Assembly (NCBI GenBank): GCA_007922195.1
Contig: ML681971.1
Coordinates: 24,628,948 to 24,692,947 of the forward strand
Length of the DNA stretch: 64,000 bases
From: Podocnemis expansa
Lineage: Eukaryota > Chordata > Testudines > Podocnemididae
Direction: 5' to 3'
In this document: in pieces, positions 1 through 12,605 of the stretch
How the letters are laid out: each line of letters opens with the position of its first letter
Position numbering within the stretch: the stretch's first letter is position 1
Notes under the pieces: generated by a model
The model's input: only the letters and a program-made list of their open reading frames with translations
Databases searched by the model: none
What the model was told of the DNA's origin: nothing
Program-made: the position numbers and the translations under genes

Positions 1-99
1 GAGGGAACTTTAACTCCAGCTCTCAGGGATGCTCGCGGCACACTTTGAGTGTTGTCGCAGCACACCAGTGTGGCCCCGCACACGGATTGGGAACCACTG
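1..99 (-). mobile_element. hAT-type DNA transposon, terminal part cut by the window edge
   Basis: The sequence ends at base 99 in a terminal inverted repeat which, read on the minus strand, starts CAGTGGTTCCCAA. The next roughly 90 bases match, with substitutions and a short insertion, the left end of the complete element at 11521-12597 (shared block GAGCATCCCTGA). It is therefore a second copy of that family in the opposite orientation. The rest lies outside the window, so neither its length nor a target duplication can be checked. Confidence 0.75.
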
Positions 100-943
100 C
101 TCTAGTATGTGTTTGGAATAGGCCCCAGTCCCTGGGAAGAAATGTAAAGACAGATATTTCCCAACATTTTTGTAGTGTTCCAAATGTAACTTAGTAAGGA
201 CAGTAAGAGGAAAACTGAAATAAGGGTGCCAGTGTTCAATATTTCATTATGAAAAAGGTGGGATGTTTCTATAATAAGCACAGCATTTGCATATAATCCT
301 AACAAGATGTGCAGAGAGGATAAGCATACATTTGACATAATTTATCTATAGCAATGGTAATATGCTACAGATAAGGAGTTTCAATGAAATGTGCACTAGA
401 GTCACCGTTCATGATTTGTTGGTCAAATGGCCTTGGATTTTTATTTTTCCAACCTGCCAACTAAACTGAAGTAAGTCATTTAAGAAATATATATAAAAAG
501 ATTTTTAAAAGGTTGGGATAGATTTATGGTTTAATAATTATCAAGTTAGAAGGTCTTTCTTTCAAATTGTATGCATTTCTGGTATTGTAAAAAGCTTGTT
601 TGGCAAACTCCGTTCCAAAAATAGTAAGCCAACATGTTGGTTAAATTTTTAGCTTCATTTACATCTGTTTTAAGTTTTTAGTTATTTGGAAATGAGTTTC
701 ATAATGTTTGCCATTTTCCTGAAGTTTGACATTCCATATCGGATCCATTCCCAAGCAGTTATGAAAATGCATTGTGACCAACCATTTACAGGAAGTCTGG
801 AAATTATTCTTAACTACTTCTGATTTAATTTTTTCAAGATTTCTGTTAGTGACTAACAATTACTTTCAATCCCTACTTTTGAAATAATTTTAACACCTAT
901 CCAGTAGGTGCACAGATATGTTAGGTTCTCTGATTCATTAAAA
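100..943. other. intronic sequence, nothing recognised
   Basis: AT-rich BCAS3 intron with only short chance ORFs. I see no repeat family, splice-flanked exon or RNA gene in it. Confidence 0.5.
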
Positions 944-1126
944 CAGTGGTTTTCAAACTTTTCTCCTTGGGACCAAGTTGAGAAGTCATTTATACCAGCA
1001 ACCCAACAATTATATCTTTGAGCAATGCATTCCAGTCTTGCGGCAGTGGCAGTAGGGGGCACTGCAACCCAGTACCTGGGGGCCTGTGACCTAGTATTGG
1101 GTCCCAGCCTGTGGTTTGAAACCATT
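944..1126. mobile_element. hAT-like MITE (CAGTGGTTTTCAAACT end)
   Basis: The left end is CAGTGGTTTTCAAACTT and the right end carries the inverted counterpart GTTTGAAACCATT. The interior has the GACCCAATACTAGGTCACAGG-like blocks (minus-strand reading) typical of small hAT derivatives that start with CAGTGGTTCTCAAACT. No transposase coding is visible. The right boundary is eroded and I could not find a convincing 8-bp target duplication. Confidence 0.6.
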
Positions 1127-2129
<1,003 letters not shown>

Positions 2130-2389
2130 TAAATTGTTGTGACTTAGTTAAAAACTAACTGTATGTTTCTTCTCTCTGCTGAATGAATCAGTATTTTTTT
2201 TTCCTTAAAAGCTGTACTTGTACTTTGTTACATACAGGTGTATCAACTTCCCATTTATTAGAAATTTAGTTTAAAATAATTTAATATTTCAGAAGAGGTT
2301 TTTTTTAATTAAGGTCATTGTTCCTTGGTTTTTCACATCTGTTAGTTACATGTGGCAGTATTGATATGATCTGTTTCCCATCTATGTAT

Positions 2390-2529
2390 GGCACTTCTAA
2401 AGACTAACAAATTTATTATATGAGCTTTCAGGGAGAAAATCCCCCTTTGCCAGACGCTTCAAGGTGGGGAATTTACAGAATGGGAGCAAAATAAATGTAG
2501 AGGAGTATAAGTCATAGGATCAGGTCAGT
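2390..2529 (-). mobile_element. Penelope-like element terminal fragment (minus)
   Basis: The sequence from GGCACTTCTAAAGACTAACA through the GAGCTTTC..GGGAGAAAAT block to GTCATAGGATCAGGTCA matches, base for base with some drift, the terminal region of the Penelope-like copies at 10391-11255 and 47565-48342. Those copies link it to GIY-YIG coding remnants. Only the untranslated end is present here. No target duplication found. Confidence 0.7.
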
Positions 2530-5500
2530 AACATATCTACCCTTTTGGAACGTTCTGTCTCTCTCTCTAGTTATATTATCTGCAGTGACATAGGTGGCCC
2601 ACCTATCAGCTTGTTTTTAAAAAAAAAAAAAAAAAGAGGAGAGAGAGAACATAACTTTGTTCACTGTAAACTGTGAGTATTTGTTCTATAGACTTTTTCA
2701 GCGCTAGACTTTCATCTAAAAAATTTGGGACTCTTTTTTCTAAGTGCTTTTGATTCATTTTTCACCTCCATAATTCCAAAGAACTTTCATTTTAATGCCT
2801 GTTTTTTAACTTCAAGTACTGCTTTCTTAATAAGCCAGAAAATTGTTAGATATGTTAAATTTTATAGAATGCTCCAGAGACTCCTATGTTTCCATTTTTA
2901 AATTATTTTACATATACTTATTAATCTACAATGCTCCTGGGTTTGCGTGATTGCAGGTGGTATTTGTTCTAAACCTATCACATAACAGGAACAACTTTAG
3001 ACTTAATATTGAGCACCTTTAATACTTTTCAGTCTATATGATGGACGCTTTTTACAAAAAATTATGATTTAATATAGATCTTTTTTGGTAGCTTTAAATA
3101 AAATAAATACTAAAGCACCTTGCCATTTTGTGGGCATGCATTCATGCTTGGGCACCTGATCAGTGTGCATACTGCATATTTTTGTTTAAGGGCATAAAAG
3201 CTATTAAAGAGGAGTGTTCCAAAAATTGAGTGATCCTAGACCTTTAAATAGGTAAAGGATTTCTTCTTCCCCAGAGTGTATATACACTAAGATCTGTTTT
3301 AAGTTTCTTTTTCTATCTCTTTCTTTTCCCTAATTATCCTTTTCTTTGGGATTATCTTGTCTGGTTCAGTTTTGAAATAGAGATGGCCATCTGTCAGAAG
3401 AAACATTAAGAAACCTGATGTAGACCTTTTTCAAGTAATTTTCTTGTAACTATAGTTTTTTTTTTTTGTTTTTTTTTTTTTTTAAAGGTACTTCACCCTG
3501 ACAAGGTAGTCATAGGTATATATTCACAATCATACTAATAAACCAATTCTAGTATTAATTCTAATATTGCTTCTTTTTAGAATTCAAAGCACATGACTGA
3601 TTTTATTAGTCATGCTGACAAAGAGTGTATATAATGCTGTGCAGTTGTGGGAAGCAGGGATAATTTTGGTCAAGGAAAGAAACTATAGCATGTCCCAATC
3701 TTAAGAAATTTGCTATGGGATTTTAAAGTTATATGTTCACTGCAGAGAGGAATTTTGTTTTTAGAAGTCATATCCGAAAGGCCTCCACAATGTTAGTAAA
3801 GAGACCCTCCAAAAAACAGTTTTTAAACCACTGCAATTTTTGTAATAGTTGTTAGTCATTTAGTATAGAATTGACCCTAGATTAATATCTTGTACTAGTT
3901 ACCTGAAATATCTTTTTCTCATTAGCAAGGTGATGCTTGCTAGTAATAGGATCCAGACTGCCTTTTATAGTTGGTGCCTTTTATTCAAATATACCATAAA
4001 GCTTCTGTACAATTTGTGGTCCTTACCTTCTCAGGCTGTTAAACCCTTGGTATGAGTAAAAGATTTTAAGTTTTCTTTGTCATCTGTTCAAAAGGCAGTG
4101 CCGGAGATCTGACCTAATGCACATGAAGAAATAATTTATAAAAATTGTATAGTGTAATAATGTAGCATGTGTAACATTCAAGAACACTTTTTGCTTTCTC
4201 AGGTAAGTAGATTTGTAAAAACTTGAAGACTCTTTTTCTTTTATATGTTTACTTTTTAAAATTTCAAGAATGGGGAAAATGCAAAGTATTTTCTAAAACT
4301 TCTAATATTATAACAGTCCATCCCATCCTTCTCTGAAATCAGTTATTGCAGCCTTTTCTCGTATTAAAACCCACTTATCTTGCCATTCCAATCCAGAAAA
4401 ATAAGTGATATAGGAATTTTTTATGGTTCCTTTTAATTGGAGTGGAGCTAGTTTTTAATTCATTCCTCTTTTTGCTTATTTTTAGTAAACATTTTCAAAC
4501 AAATTGACCTTTTCAGCTATCTTCTTAAAAACTGGGAATTTTCAACCCAAATACAAGCAATCTCCAAATATCAGGCCAGTTCATGTTTGCTCATAATTAT
4601 CTGCAGTACTTTGAAAGTGGAACTAGTAAGCTCCCAGAAGAGAGAACCGGCATACTGACTTTTTAACTTGAGATAGCTAAAAGCATGAGATGACTTCACT
4701 AAAACATCAGATGCTGTTGTGTTGTTGCATTAAAGTTTTCTATTGATTTGCTGCTAACTGACTAAGACTGATGTTTCAGAATTAAGATCCTGACAGTTTG
4801 TCATCTGGGATCTAATTGCACTTGTTTCAAGAGTATGGGACAGTTACTCTACTAGTATACTGGCTGAAGTTCAATTTGGGGCCGACAGAGCACGGCCCAA
4901 ACTTGCCCTCTGACTTCAACTGGAGAAGCTACCCTCCTGCATGCATCTTATGTAAAATGGCTGCCACATTCAACTACGGTGGACCTAATTTGAGCACTTA
5001 TTTAGTTTTATTTGAAAGCCTGGGGTTAAGTGGAGAAGTCATAGACAAGTTAGGAATCTGTGCAATGAAGTATTGACAACTATCAGAACTCTTAAGCAGA
5101 GCTCGTCCTTGCTTAGAACTCTAAATTAGAGTTAATTGAAGATATCATTAAACTTCAATTAAAATATTAAAAACAAAATGGAATGTTTCAAAGCAGTATT
5201 CTACAGCTAGAATTTAAAGTTTGTACAGCGCTTTCCTAGGAGAACAATTGAAGAAGAATTGGCAAGATCTTTTTCTTTATGGGTATGTTGTCAACTTTGT
5301 AATTAGCTAACAAGGTAGGGCTATTTTGCCTTTTTCTGTGGCATCAACTATTGGATCCCTAGGTCTTTTTAGAAAAATTAAAAGGCATGAGGGAAGTGTA
5401 ACAGCGAGTGAAGGAAGCAATAGCTACCGTTCCGGCAAGCTCTATTTTTTTTTTTTTTAACTCTGTATAGAAACATTCTTCGTGTTGTATAGTCTAGCAA

Positions 5501-8105
5501 GCAAATGACAGTGAATACTGCTGAATAGGGGTTATTCTGCCATTCTCTAAACTACTTATATTTAGCTTTTGACATTGATAGTTGCTACAGCAGAAAGCCT
5601 TTCAAATTAGTTCACATTAAATTAAGGTAAACTCTTTAAAAACATGTTTTGGTTTCTTTTTACATGCTTCCGTATAATGTGAATCTTTTGATTAAAAATA
5701 AACGAGTGTACTATTGACCAGTATCTGGAATCAGCCAAAAGTAAAGCTGTAGTTAGAGGGCTTAGCCAGCTGATACACACAAACTTTAATGATTCCTAAG
5801 AAAATAAAATGAAGGAAAAAACTGATTACTCTCAGTAATGCTCAAATACTGTTTAACTGTAAAAAAGGGAATTGTTGACTGTGAGGCTTATGGTGGATGA
5901 ATGTGGCAAGTTTCTAGGAATAGATCTTAGTTTGTGGTAAGAAATTTATTCCCAGGTGTGAATGGAAAAGTTCAGGCTTTTAACTAGCTTTTTTTTGGCA
6001 GCAGAATTTAATAGTTTATGGACTATATTATTAAAGTACTGTAATTGTTTGCTGTTTGATTCATGGTTGCATCATGTTTTTCACAGTATAATGTTGTACT
6101 GTTGTGAAAGAGTTAAAGAAGATCTAATCAGATATGATTAAGAAGGTTACATGGCAATGTGTGCTTATGCATTTTAACATTTTCTATTATTGGAGGACAG
6201 AAAAAGCCTTAAATTTTCAAATAATTTTTTATTGTACTTCCAAATTTTGGTGTTTAAATTTTTAACTTTTTTTGTAAGAATCTGTATAATTTTTTCAGTC
6301 TTTTTGTTCTAGTTGACTAGCACATATGAACGTAATAATCTTTTAAGAAAAATTGGCCTTAAGTTAGGTTGTGTTGTGAGTTTTTTCCATTTCCTTATTG
6401 CTCAAATATATTTAAAAGGCTGAAGATGGCTAGTTTCTGTCTATATCTTTTTTTTATTTGAACTTTTTTAAAGTTAGTATTTGGGTCCCCTTTACATGAT
6501 TTCACATTGGCAAATACATAGACTTTTTCCATATGGTCTGAAATTGCAGCTGTGCAGTCACTGCCTCTAAAACTCAGGTATAGAGGAAAACCTAGTGTTA
6601 GAAGAATCAGGAATTCCAGATTATAGGGCGCTGAAAGCCTAGACAAAGGTCATTTAGCTCACTCTCAAAATGTGGCAAAGCTCAAACTTAGAAATGTTTT
6701 CTTCAAGAACAGATTTCAGAGGCAAGTAAGTGTCCACAGTTATAGACTTCTGGACCTCTTTTGTGAATTGAACATACAAATTGTAATGGGACACAGTGGA
6801 AACACTCTTGAGCTAGAAGCAAAGTGGAAGCCAGTAAAGTGTGTGGTATACAAGCATAATGTGCTTTTTCAAGCCCACTTTGCCCACAGATAAATGCAGG
6901 TACATGCTGCTGTAGTTGTATTTTATAGGTAGCTGCAGAGGCTTGTTTCCGTTTGTCCTAAATTTCAACAGCCTACCTTTGGGGTAGCTGAAGAGGTGAG
7001 TATCTGTCCCTTGGCCAGATGAAAATGAAAAAGGCTGTCTGTGAATCCAGGAACTGGTGCTGTGCCAGTAACTAGATTTGAGATCCTGAAATCATGAGCT
7101 ACCTTCACAATAGCTGGGTGGAGACTGACAAACAAAGAAGTTGTAAATGTTGATTGTTCCTAAAAATGCAAATTCCATCAGTCAGCATCATCTCACTCTT
7201 TTATAGGAGACTAGAATTGCCTAGGCATACAGTTTCTTTTCCAGCCCTGAAAACTTGGCAATAGTGAGCTGATTGAGCTGATGGATTGGTTTATGCCTGC
7301 TTCTGTTTGTAGAGAGTGTTTAAGAACATTGTGGGTGCCAATAATATAAATTACAGCTAGACCAGAACCTAAGGATGACACTTAAATACGAAAGAAAAAA
7401 TGGATTGTTGTTTTCTGTGTCAGAGAAGATGAGATCTGTTAGTTGCAGAAACCCCTTAGTGCACTTGAACACTGTGAAAACCAAAAGGAAGATAGATGGA
7501 GGGAAAGGTTTGTGCAGTATACTAACATCTGTCTGTCTGTCCATCTATTCAGACTAGGGCATGTCAGTCATAGCATTGCTTTATTGAGATGGAGTCTGAA
7601 TATGTTTATAAACTGGTCAGAATAGGATTAGTTTGGTTTTTATCTTTCTGTGCATTCTTCAAATCGTAAGCCAAAATGTGTAATACAGTAGTTATCCCCC
7701 AACTGATGTGATAACATCAGTATACAGCCATTTTTCTAGTCTTGAAAAAAGAAGTTTATAAAGTGTTTTTTGTTTAAAAAAAAAAGTGTTTATAAAGGAT
7801 TCAAGTTTCACGTTCTTGAAAAAGTCAGGTATTTTTAATGGGATCATAGGAAACCATTCTCTCTTTCTATCCCATTTAAAACATTTCTCCCTTTAACAGC
7901 AGGTGTGGTTGTGATTATTCTTTGCATTGTGGGATATAGATATTCCTTTTTGGAGGCTGAAATATTATTCTGACTAATTTTCAGGCTTACAGGAAGAATA
8001 TTGAGGGTATCTTTCTTGATGGTACTGGTCTTCAAAATAAGAATCCTAAAGTTGGACACTTTGCATTACCACATGCTTCATCTGGTTGGCACAGCTTTTT
8101 AAGAA
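2530..8105. other. intronic sequence, nothing recognised beyond homopolymer runs
   Basis: About 5.6 kb of AT-rich intron. It has an A-run near 2618-2635, an interrupted T-run at 3456-3483 and a T-run near 5447-5458. The short ORFs, including one of 86 codons at 4816-5076, have no domain or splice support. Confidence 0.5.
3456..3483 (+). repeat. interrupted poly-T tract
   Basis: Twelve or more T residues, one G, then about fifteen more T residues. No recognisable retroelement body adjoins it, so it may be a worn retroposon tail on the minus strand or simple sequence. Confidence 0.8.
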
Positions 8106-8254
8106 AACAACAAGCAGTTGTGTGGCACTTTAAGACTAACAGATTTATTTTTTTGCATGAGCTTTCATGGGAGAAGATCCCGCTTCCTCAGATGCTTCGA
8201 AGTTCACCCATCATTTTTTTACTGGACTAGACTAACACGGCTATCCCTTTGGAA
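8106..8254. mobile_element. rearranged Penelope-like element end
   Basis: Bases 8106-8200 carry the Penelope-like end in minus orientation (GTGGCACTTTAAGACTAACA, then GAGCTTTCATGGGAGAAGAT). Bases 8221-8254 carry the extreme tip of the same family in plus orientation (ACTAACACGGCTATCCCTTT). In the other copies these two blocks lie on one strand, so here they are joined with opposite polarity. No coding remnant lies between them. Confidence 0.65.
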
Positions 8255-10390
8255 ATTGACAGCTTTTTAATCCACCTAGTTCCTCATTGGCTGAATCCTA
8301 GTGCTGTGATTGAATTCAGTATGTATTGCACATGTGTAAAAGTGTCTGGTTTCCAAAGGATTCTGACTTTCCTGGTCTGTTTAGAAGTTCAGAGACTGAT
8401 ATGAAGATAAATTGGTCTAACTTGCTGATTTTCTTAGGTTGGGGTCAAAGCCTTGTGTGGTAGATGTAAAGCAAAATAGCGGGGGGGTGGGGGGGGCGGC
8501 GGCGGCGAGAGCTCTGCTAGTTAATTTATCCTCCCTAGTGAAATCAAAATATTTGGTAGCACTGTCATAGGTTGGGTAGACAGGGAATGAAAAGCAACAT
8601 CAGGGAATATTAACTTTTCTCATTTGCTGTAATAAGATTTTGTGGGTTCCTCCTGCTTACTGAAATTGCTCTCTACTAGGCTTTCTGTCCCCTTTCAGTA
8701 TATGGAGGTTTCATTTAGCCAGATTAGTCAAATTACTCATGTTCTTTATGCAACATAAAATGTTTGTCACGTCTTTCAAAAGCCTTACTCATGCCTTAAT
8801 CACTTCCGATCTGAACAGTTGCATTTCTCTATTAAATTCCTTCCTGTGAGGATTGGGGGACCCTCTGTACGATTTATGAGTTCTGGTTGATATGATGAAA
8901 TTCCTAAAGTTATTACAGCAGATTTCATTTCAGTAGTTTTAGAAATTCCATAAATATGATTATTCTCTCTCTCTCCACTCACTGTGAGAATTGTTGAGTT
9001 GTAGCTGTGAATATTGACCGTTGAAATAACATAAATGGCATCTTATAGTTTTTATAGCAGAATCAGAATATTACGCTGGTCTATAAAGCGGATTAGTTTT
9101 GGAGAATATCTTTTTTCCCCCTTCTTACTCATTCCATTCTGTTCTAGTGAAAATTCTGTCTTTATTGGGCCAGAATATCTACTTAAATCCTGTGAATTCA
9201 GGGGGTTTGCACAGGCTGTAAGTCTCAGCAGAGCAATTAGAATTCCATGCTGTGGAAAATCTAGAGCCTAGCACTGTAATTAGCAGAGGGTGGTAGTTGA
9301 GGACTAATATGTACTGGCAGAGTTGTACATAGAAGTTGGCATGAGCTTTCAACTGTTTCATATATTCCCAGCCCTCATTATTATGAAAATAAATTCATCA
9401 GATTGCATTCGGTTCATTTTTATGCCAGTTTTTGTATCTTGTTGCTTATATTTTTGTTTTGTTTTGTTTTAAAAACATACAGTGTCCAGAATGGTTTTGT
9501 GGTTCACCAAGGAGAATAGAAGTCATAAACAAAGAATAAGTGAAAGTATCGAGCTATTTAAGTTTTTAAAGAACTATGAAATAAGAAAGATTGTAAAACA
9601 AACCCTTTTAAACTAGAATCAATTTCAGAAGTTAAAATTTAATTGAATTGCTTTTGAAGCCACTTTATTATACAAGAGTTCAGATTTTGTTGCAGTTTTC
9701 AGAACTATTACCTGGATCTCTGACTTCTATTCATATTTTTAATTTTTTTTTTTGTGAACCTGATTTAGCTTAAATGTACAAGAATATTTAAAGGAACTAT
9801 AATATTAAAGTTGCTTTCTAAAGGAAGACAGATGTTAAGATATATATTCAACCACTTGGGTGGCTTAGTGGTTTTAAGTCTGTTAAGACAAAATTAATTG
9901 CTTGGTGTATATGGTATAAAAACATACTTCAAAAGCTGACCAAGCAGTTGCAGTTGGTAGCTAGAATTGGCTAGACCTAAGTGGCCTGTGTAGGTGTGCT
10001 TTTTAAGTTTTGTAAGTGGTGTACGGTTAATGGGGGGAGAATGAAATCTGATATATGTGGGTTAGAGAAATTATAGAACAGAATTCTCATGTAGCAGGGA
10101 AGCCTTTTATAGGCTGTATAGAAAAAACATGTGATTACCAGTTTATGGATAAACCAATTTAAAAAAAAATAATATTCAGAAGTGGACTGAGACCCAATTC
10201 TGCTGCCATTGCACTTGCAGAAACATCACACTGATGCATTAGGTCCACAGGTCTCCGACTTTGACTGTGCCACACTCATGTACCTAGCTTTGGCTAAATG
10301 CTATTTAAAAATGCAGAATGTTTCCTTCTAAGCAACATTTTCTTAATTAATGGACAAATTTTCCTATAATAGTAACATTTAGTTCTAAAA
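8255..10390. other. intronic sequence, nothing recognised
   Basis: AT-rich intron apart from a G/C-rich patch at 8480-8508. No gene or clear repeat seen. Confidence 0.5.
8480..8508 (+). repeat. G-rich and (GGC)n low-complexity patch
   Basis: Two runs of seven and eight G residues split by a T are followed by a short GGC/GCG repeat, inside an otherwise AT-rich intron. It is simple sequence; the G-runs could form a quadruplex in the nascent transcript. Confidence 0.8.
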
Positions 10391-11255
10391 CAAACAAACA
10401 AGGAGTCTTTTGATGCTTAAAGACTAACAAATTTATTTATTGCATGAGCTTTCCTGGGAGAAAATTCCACTTCATCAGATGCTTTTGACGATGGAGGAAC
10501 TTACACTTCCCTGTATTTATTTCCTCCCATTCAGTAAGTCATGGGATCAGGTCACACTGTAACAGTTAATGAAAGCCATTGTTAAATTTCAAACAAAAGA
10601 CACTATTACGGGACCTAATAAAACCAGCTGCTCCATCAAAGGCTCATTCATCTTCTCATCCACCAATGTGATTTATGCCATCATGTGCCAGAAATGTGTC
10701 TCTGCCTTATATATTGGACAAAAAGGATAGTCTCTGCGCAAAAGAATAAATGGGCACAAATCTGACATCAGAAATCACAACATTCTAAAACCAGTGGATC
10801 AACACTTCAATCTCCCAGATTGTTCCATTAATGATTTTACTAATTGCAGTGCTCAGACAGATGAATACCAGATCAAGGCTTCAAAGAGAAACTGCAGAGA
10901 CTGAATTTATTTTCAAAGTTGGTTGCATTGCTTCAGGGCTTATTAGGGACTTTGGATTTTTTTCTTTCATTACAACAAGTGATTTGACCTCATTTTCCTC
11001 TAAATGTTGTTCCTTGTGTTTGAATCTTAACAACAGCTTTGATTTGCTGTTACAGTGTGACCTGATCCCATGACTTAAACGTCCGTGCATTTATTTTCTC
11101 CCGTTCTGTAAGTTTCTCCACCTTCAAAGCATCAGACAGAGTGGGATTTTCTCCCATGAAAACTCGGGCAGTGAATACATTTGTTAGTCTTTAAAGTGCC
11201 ACAGGACTCCTTGTTTGTTTTACTGAACTAGATTAACATGGCTGCCCCTTTGGAA
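10391..11255 (+). mobile_element. Penelope-like element with inverted arms around a GIY-YIG remnant
   Basis: The left arm (10391-10602) begins CAAACAAACAAGGAGTCT and is the reverse complement, with drift, of the right arm (11011-11222). The outer right tip continues to GGCTGCCCCTTTGGAA at 11255. Between the arms lies a GIY-YIG coding remnant on the plus strand, then about 170 bases of 3' untranslated sequence. The reverse transcriptase is absent: the element is 5'-truncated exactly where the left arm starts. Penelope-like elements are known to carry terminal repeats in direct or inverted arrangement next to 5'-truncated bodies, which fits. No clear target duplication was found. Confidence 0.75.
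10599..10842 (+). pseudogene. GIY-YIG endonuclease remnant of a Penelope-like element
   Basis: The plus-strand frame starting GPNKTSCSIKGSFIF contains VIYAIMCQKC followed by ALYIGQKG, the two halves of a GIY-YIG core, then SLRKRINGHK with the conserved arginine region, and a PVDQHFN segment matching PVAEHFH in the copy at 47.9-48.3 kb. In Penelope-like elements this domain follows the reverse transcriptase and nicks target DNA. Here only this domain survives. An in-frame TAG directly after YIGQKG breaks it, and the coding frame begins abruptly at the junction with the inverted left arm. It cannot encode a working protein. The family assignment rests on the GIY-YIG spacing and agreement between two independent copies. 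Confidence 0.75.
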
Positions 11256-11520
11256 TTTAATTATCTCTAACAAATATTTCAAAATTTATTGTGGTTGTGT
11301 TTTGGTAGAAACTTAATTGTAGGAAGGTGCAACTCTCTCTAAAAATAAGGTGTTTTGTCTCTGTTTAAAATTCTTTATCCTACTGGCTGGCGGTTGCCTT
11401 CTTATGGATCGTGTCTTGGCCAACTTTTTAGATATCTTTAAACTTCTGATACTCCCTTGGTCCTGGTTGCTCCTTTTGCCTTTTCATTCGCCTATTGATG
11501 CTTTGAGGAGCATCTTAGAA

Positions 11521-12597
11521 CAGTGGTTCCCAACCAGTGTGCCACGAGCATCCCTGACAGCTGGGATTAAAATTCCTTCGCTGTTCACCCTGGCCATGTG
11601 GGCTGTGCAGAGCTGGGAAAAGGGAGGGGCTAAAGGAAGGGGGAAGACACTCAAACACAGTTCTGGGGCCCCCTATTTTTAGGCAGGCAGCATTCTGGCC
11701 CCACTAAAAATAGAGGAAGGCACCTGAACACGGATTTTGAGGGGTCCCCCTAAAAATAGCAGGAGCAGCTGGAACACAGAGTTCCAGTGGCTCCACCTTA
11801 AACCCCCCTCCACCTTAAGCCCAGCCAGCAGATTGCTGCCCCAGAGGCCAGGAGTGTGTGAGTCTCCCCACTGCAGGGCAGAGCAGCTTGTGTCAGCCAA
11901 CCTGCAAACAGCCCAGGTAAGGGCTTTGGGGGTGAGGGGCTGCTGGGGCTTGTGTGGGGTAGGGGGTGGATGTGTAGCCGGGGTTGTGGGGTGGCTGTTT
12001 GGTTGGGGGGGGTGTAGCTGGGGTTGTGGGCTGTGTGTGTGTGGGGGGGGGTGTAGCTGGGGGCTGGAGGCCTAGTTCTGGTCCCTGTAGTGATGGGAGT
12101 GTCCAACACAGGGGGCTGGGAGAGGGGACGATGGAACAGCAGTAGGGTGAGGATTTGCCCTGCATGGCAGGAGGCCACTGTGGAGAAGGGGGAAGTGGGT
12201 GCTGTGCCATGCTCCCCTGCCCTACCTTCCCGCTCCCCAGGTTCCCCCTGTCACCCCACAAAGCCACTCTTGTTCTCCCTTCTTCTCTCCTCTCTCGCCA
12301 CCCTTGTGCTGTTCCCCACATGGCTGCCCTTGTCCTCTTTTGCCACCCCTGCTCTGCTCCCCATACTCACTCCTGCCACTGCACATGACTCCTGACCTCC
12401 CATGTTTTGCCACCCCTGCTCTGCTACCCCTACTACCTCACATAGCAGCATTTCCAAAACACTATGCTGTGGTTCATGAATATTCATAAGTAATTTAAGT
12501 TAATTTGAATATTCATGAGTTTTTTAATGGTGGTGTGCCTTGAAAAATTTGAAGGTATCAAGGTGTGCCACAGCAGAGAAAAGGTTGGGAACCACTT
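11521..12597 (+). mobile_element. complete non-autonomous hAT element with 8-bp target duplication
   Basis: The left end CAGTGGTTCCCAACC and right end GGTTGGGAACCACTT form 15-bp terminal inverted repeats with one mismatch at the last base. The flanks are a perfect 8-bp direct repeat, TCTTAGAA, at 11513-11520 and 12598-12605, the target length expected of hAT transposons. The interior is unusually GC-rich for this intron, includes a G-rich tandem repeat (11972-12063), and has no transposase motif; its ORFs are proline/glycine-rich products of low-complexity sequence. A second copy end is at 1-99. Confidence 0.88.
11972..12063 (+). repeat. G-rich minisatellite of about 40-bp period
   Basis: The unit GTGTAGCYGGGGTTGTGGG occurs at 11972 and 12012, with a partial third copy at 12051, separated by G/T-rich spacers. 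The plus strand, which is the BCAS3 sense strand, is the G-rich one, so G-quadruplex formation in the pre-mRNA is possible. Confidence 0.75.
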
Positions 12598-12605
12598 TCT
12601 TAGAA

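Noticed and set aside
4816..5076. 86-codon plus-strand ORF in the first large intron
   Set aside because: No homology recognised, no splice-site support, and not needed for BCAS3 continuity.
11737..12489. several 77-142-codon proline-, glycine- or cysteine-rich ORFs on both strands
   Set aside because: All frames are open because the sequence is G- or C-rich tandem repeat inside a hAT element; no domain or start context supports any of them.
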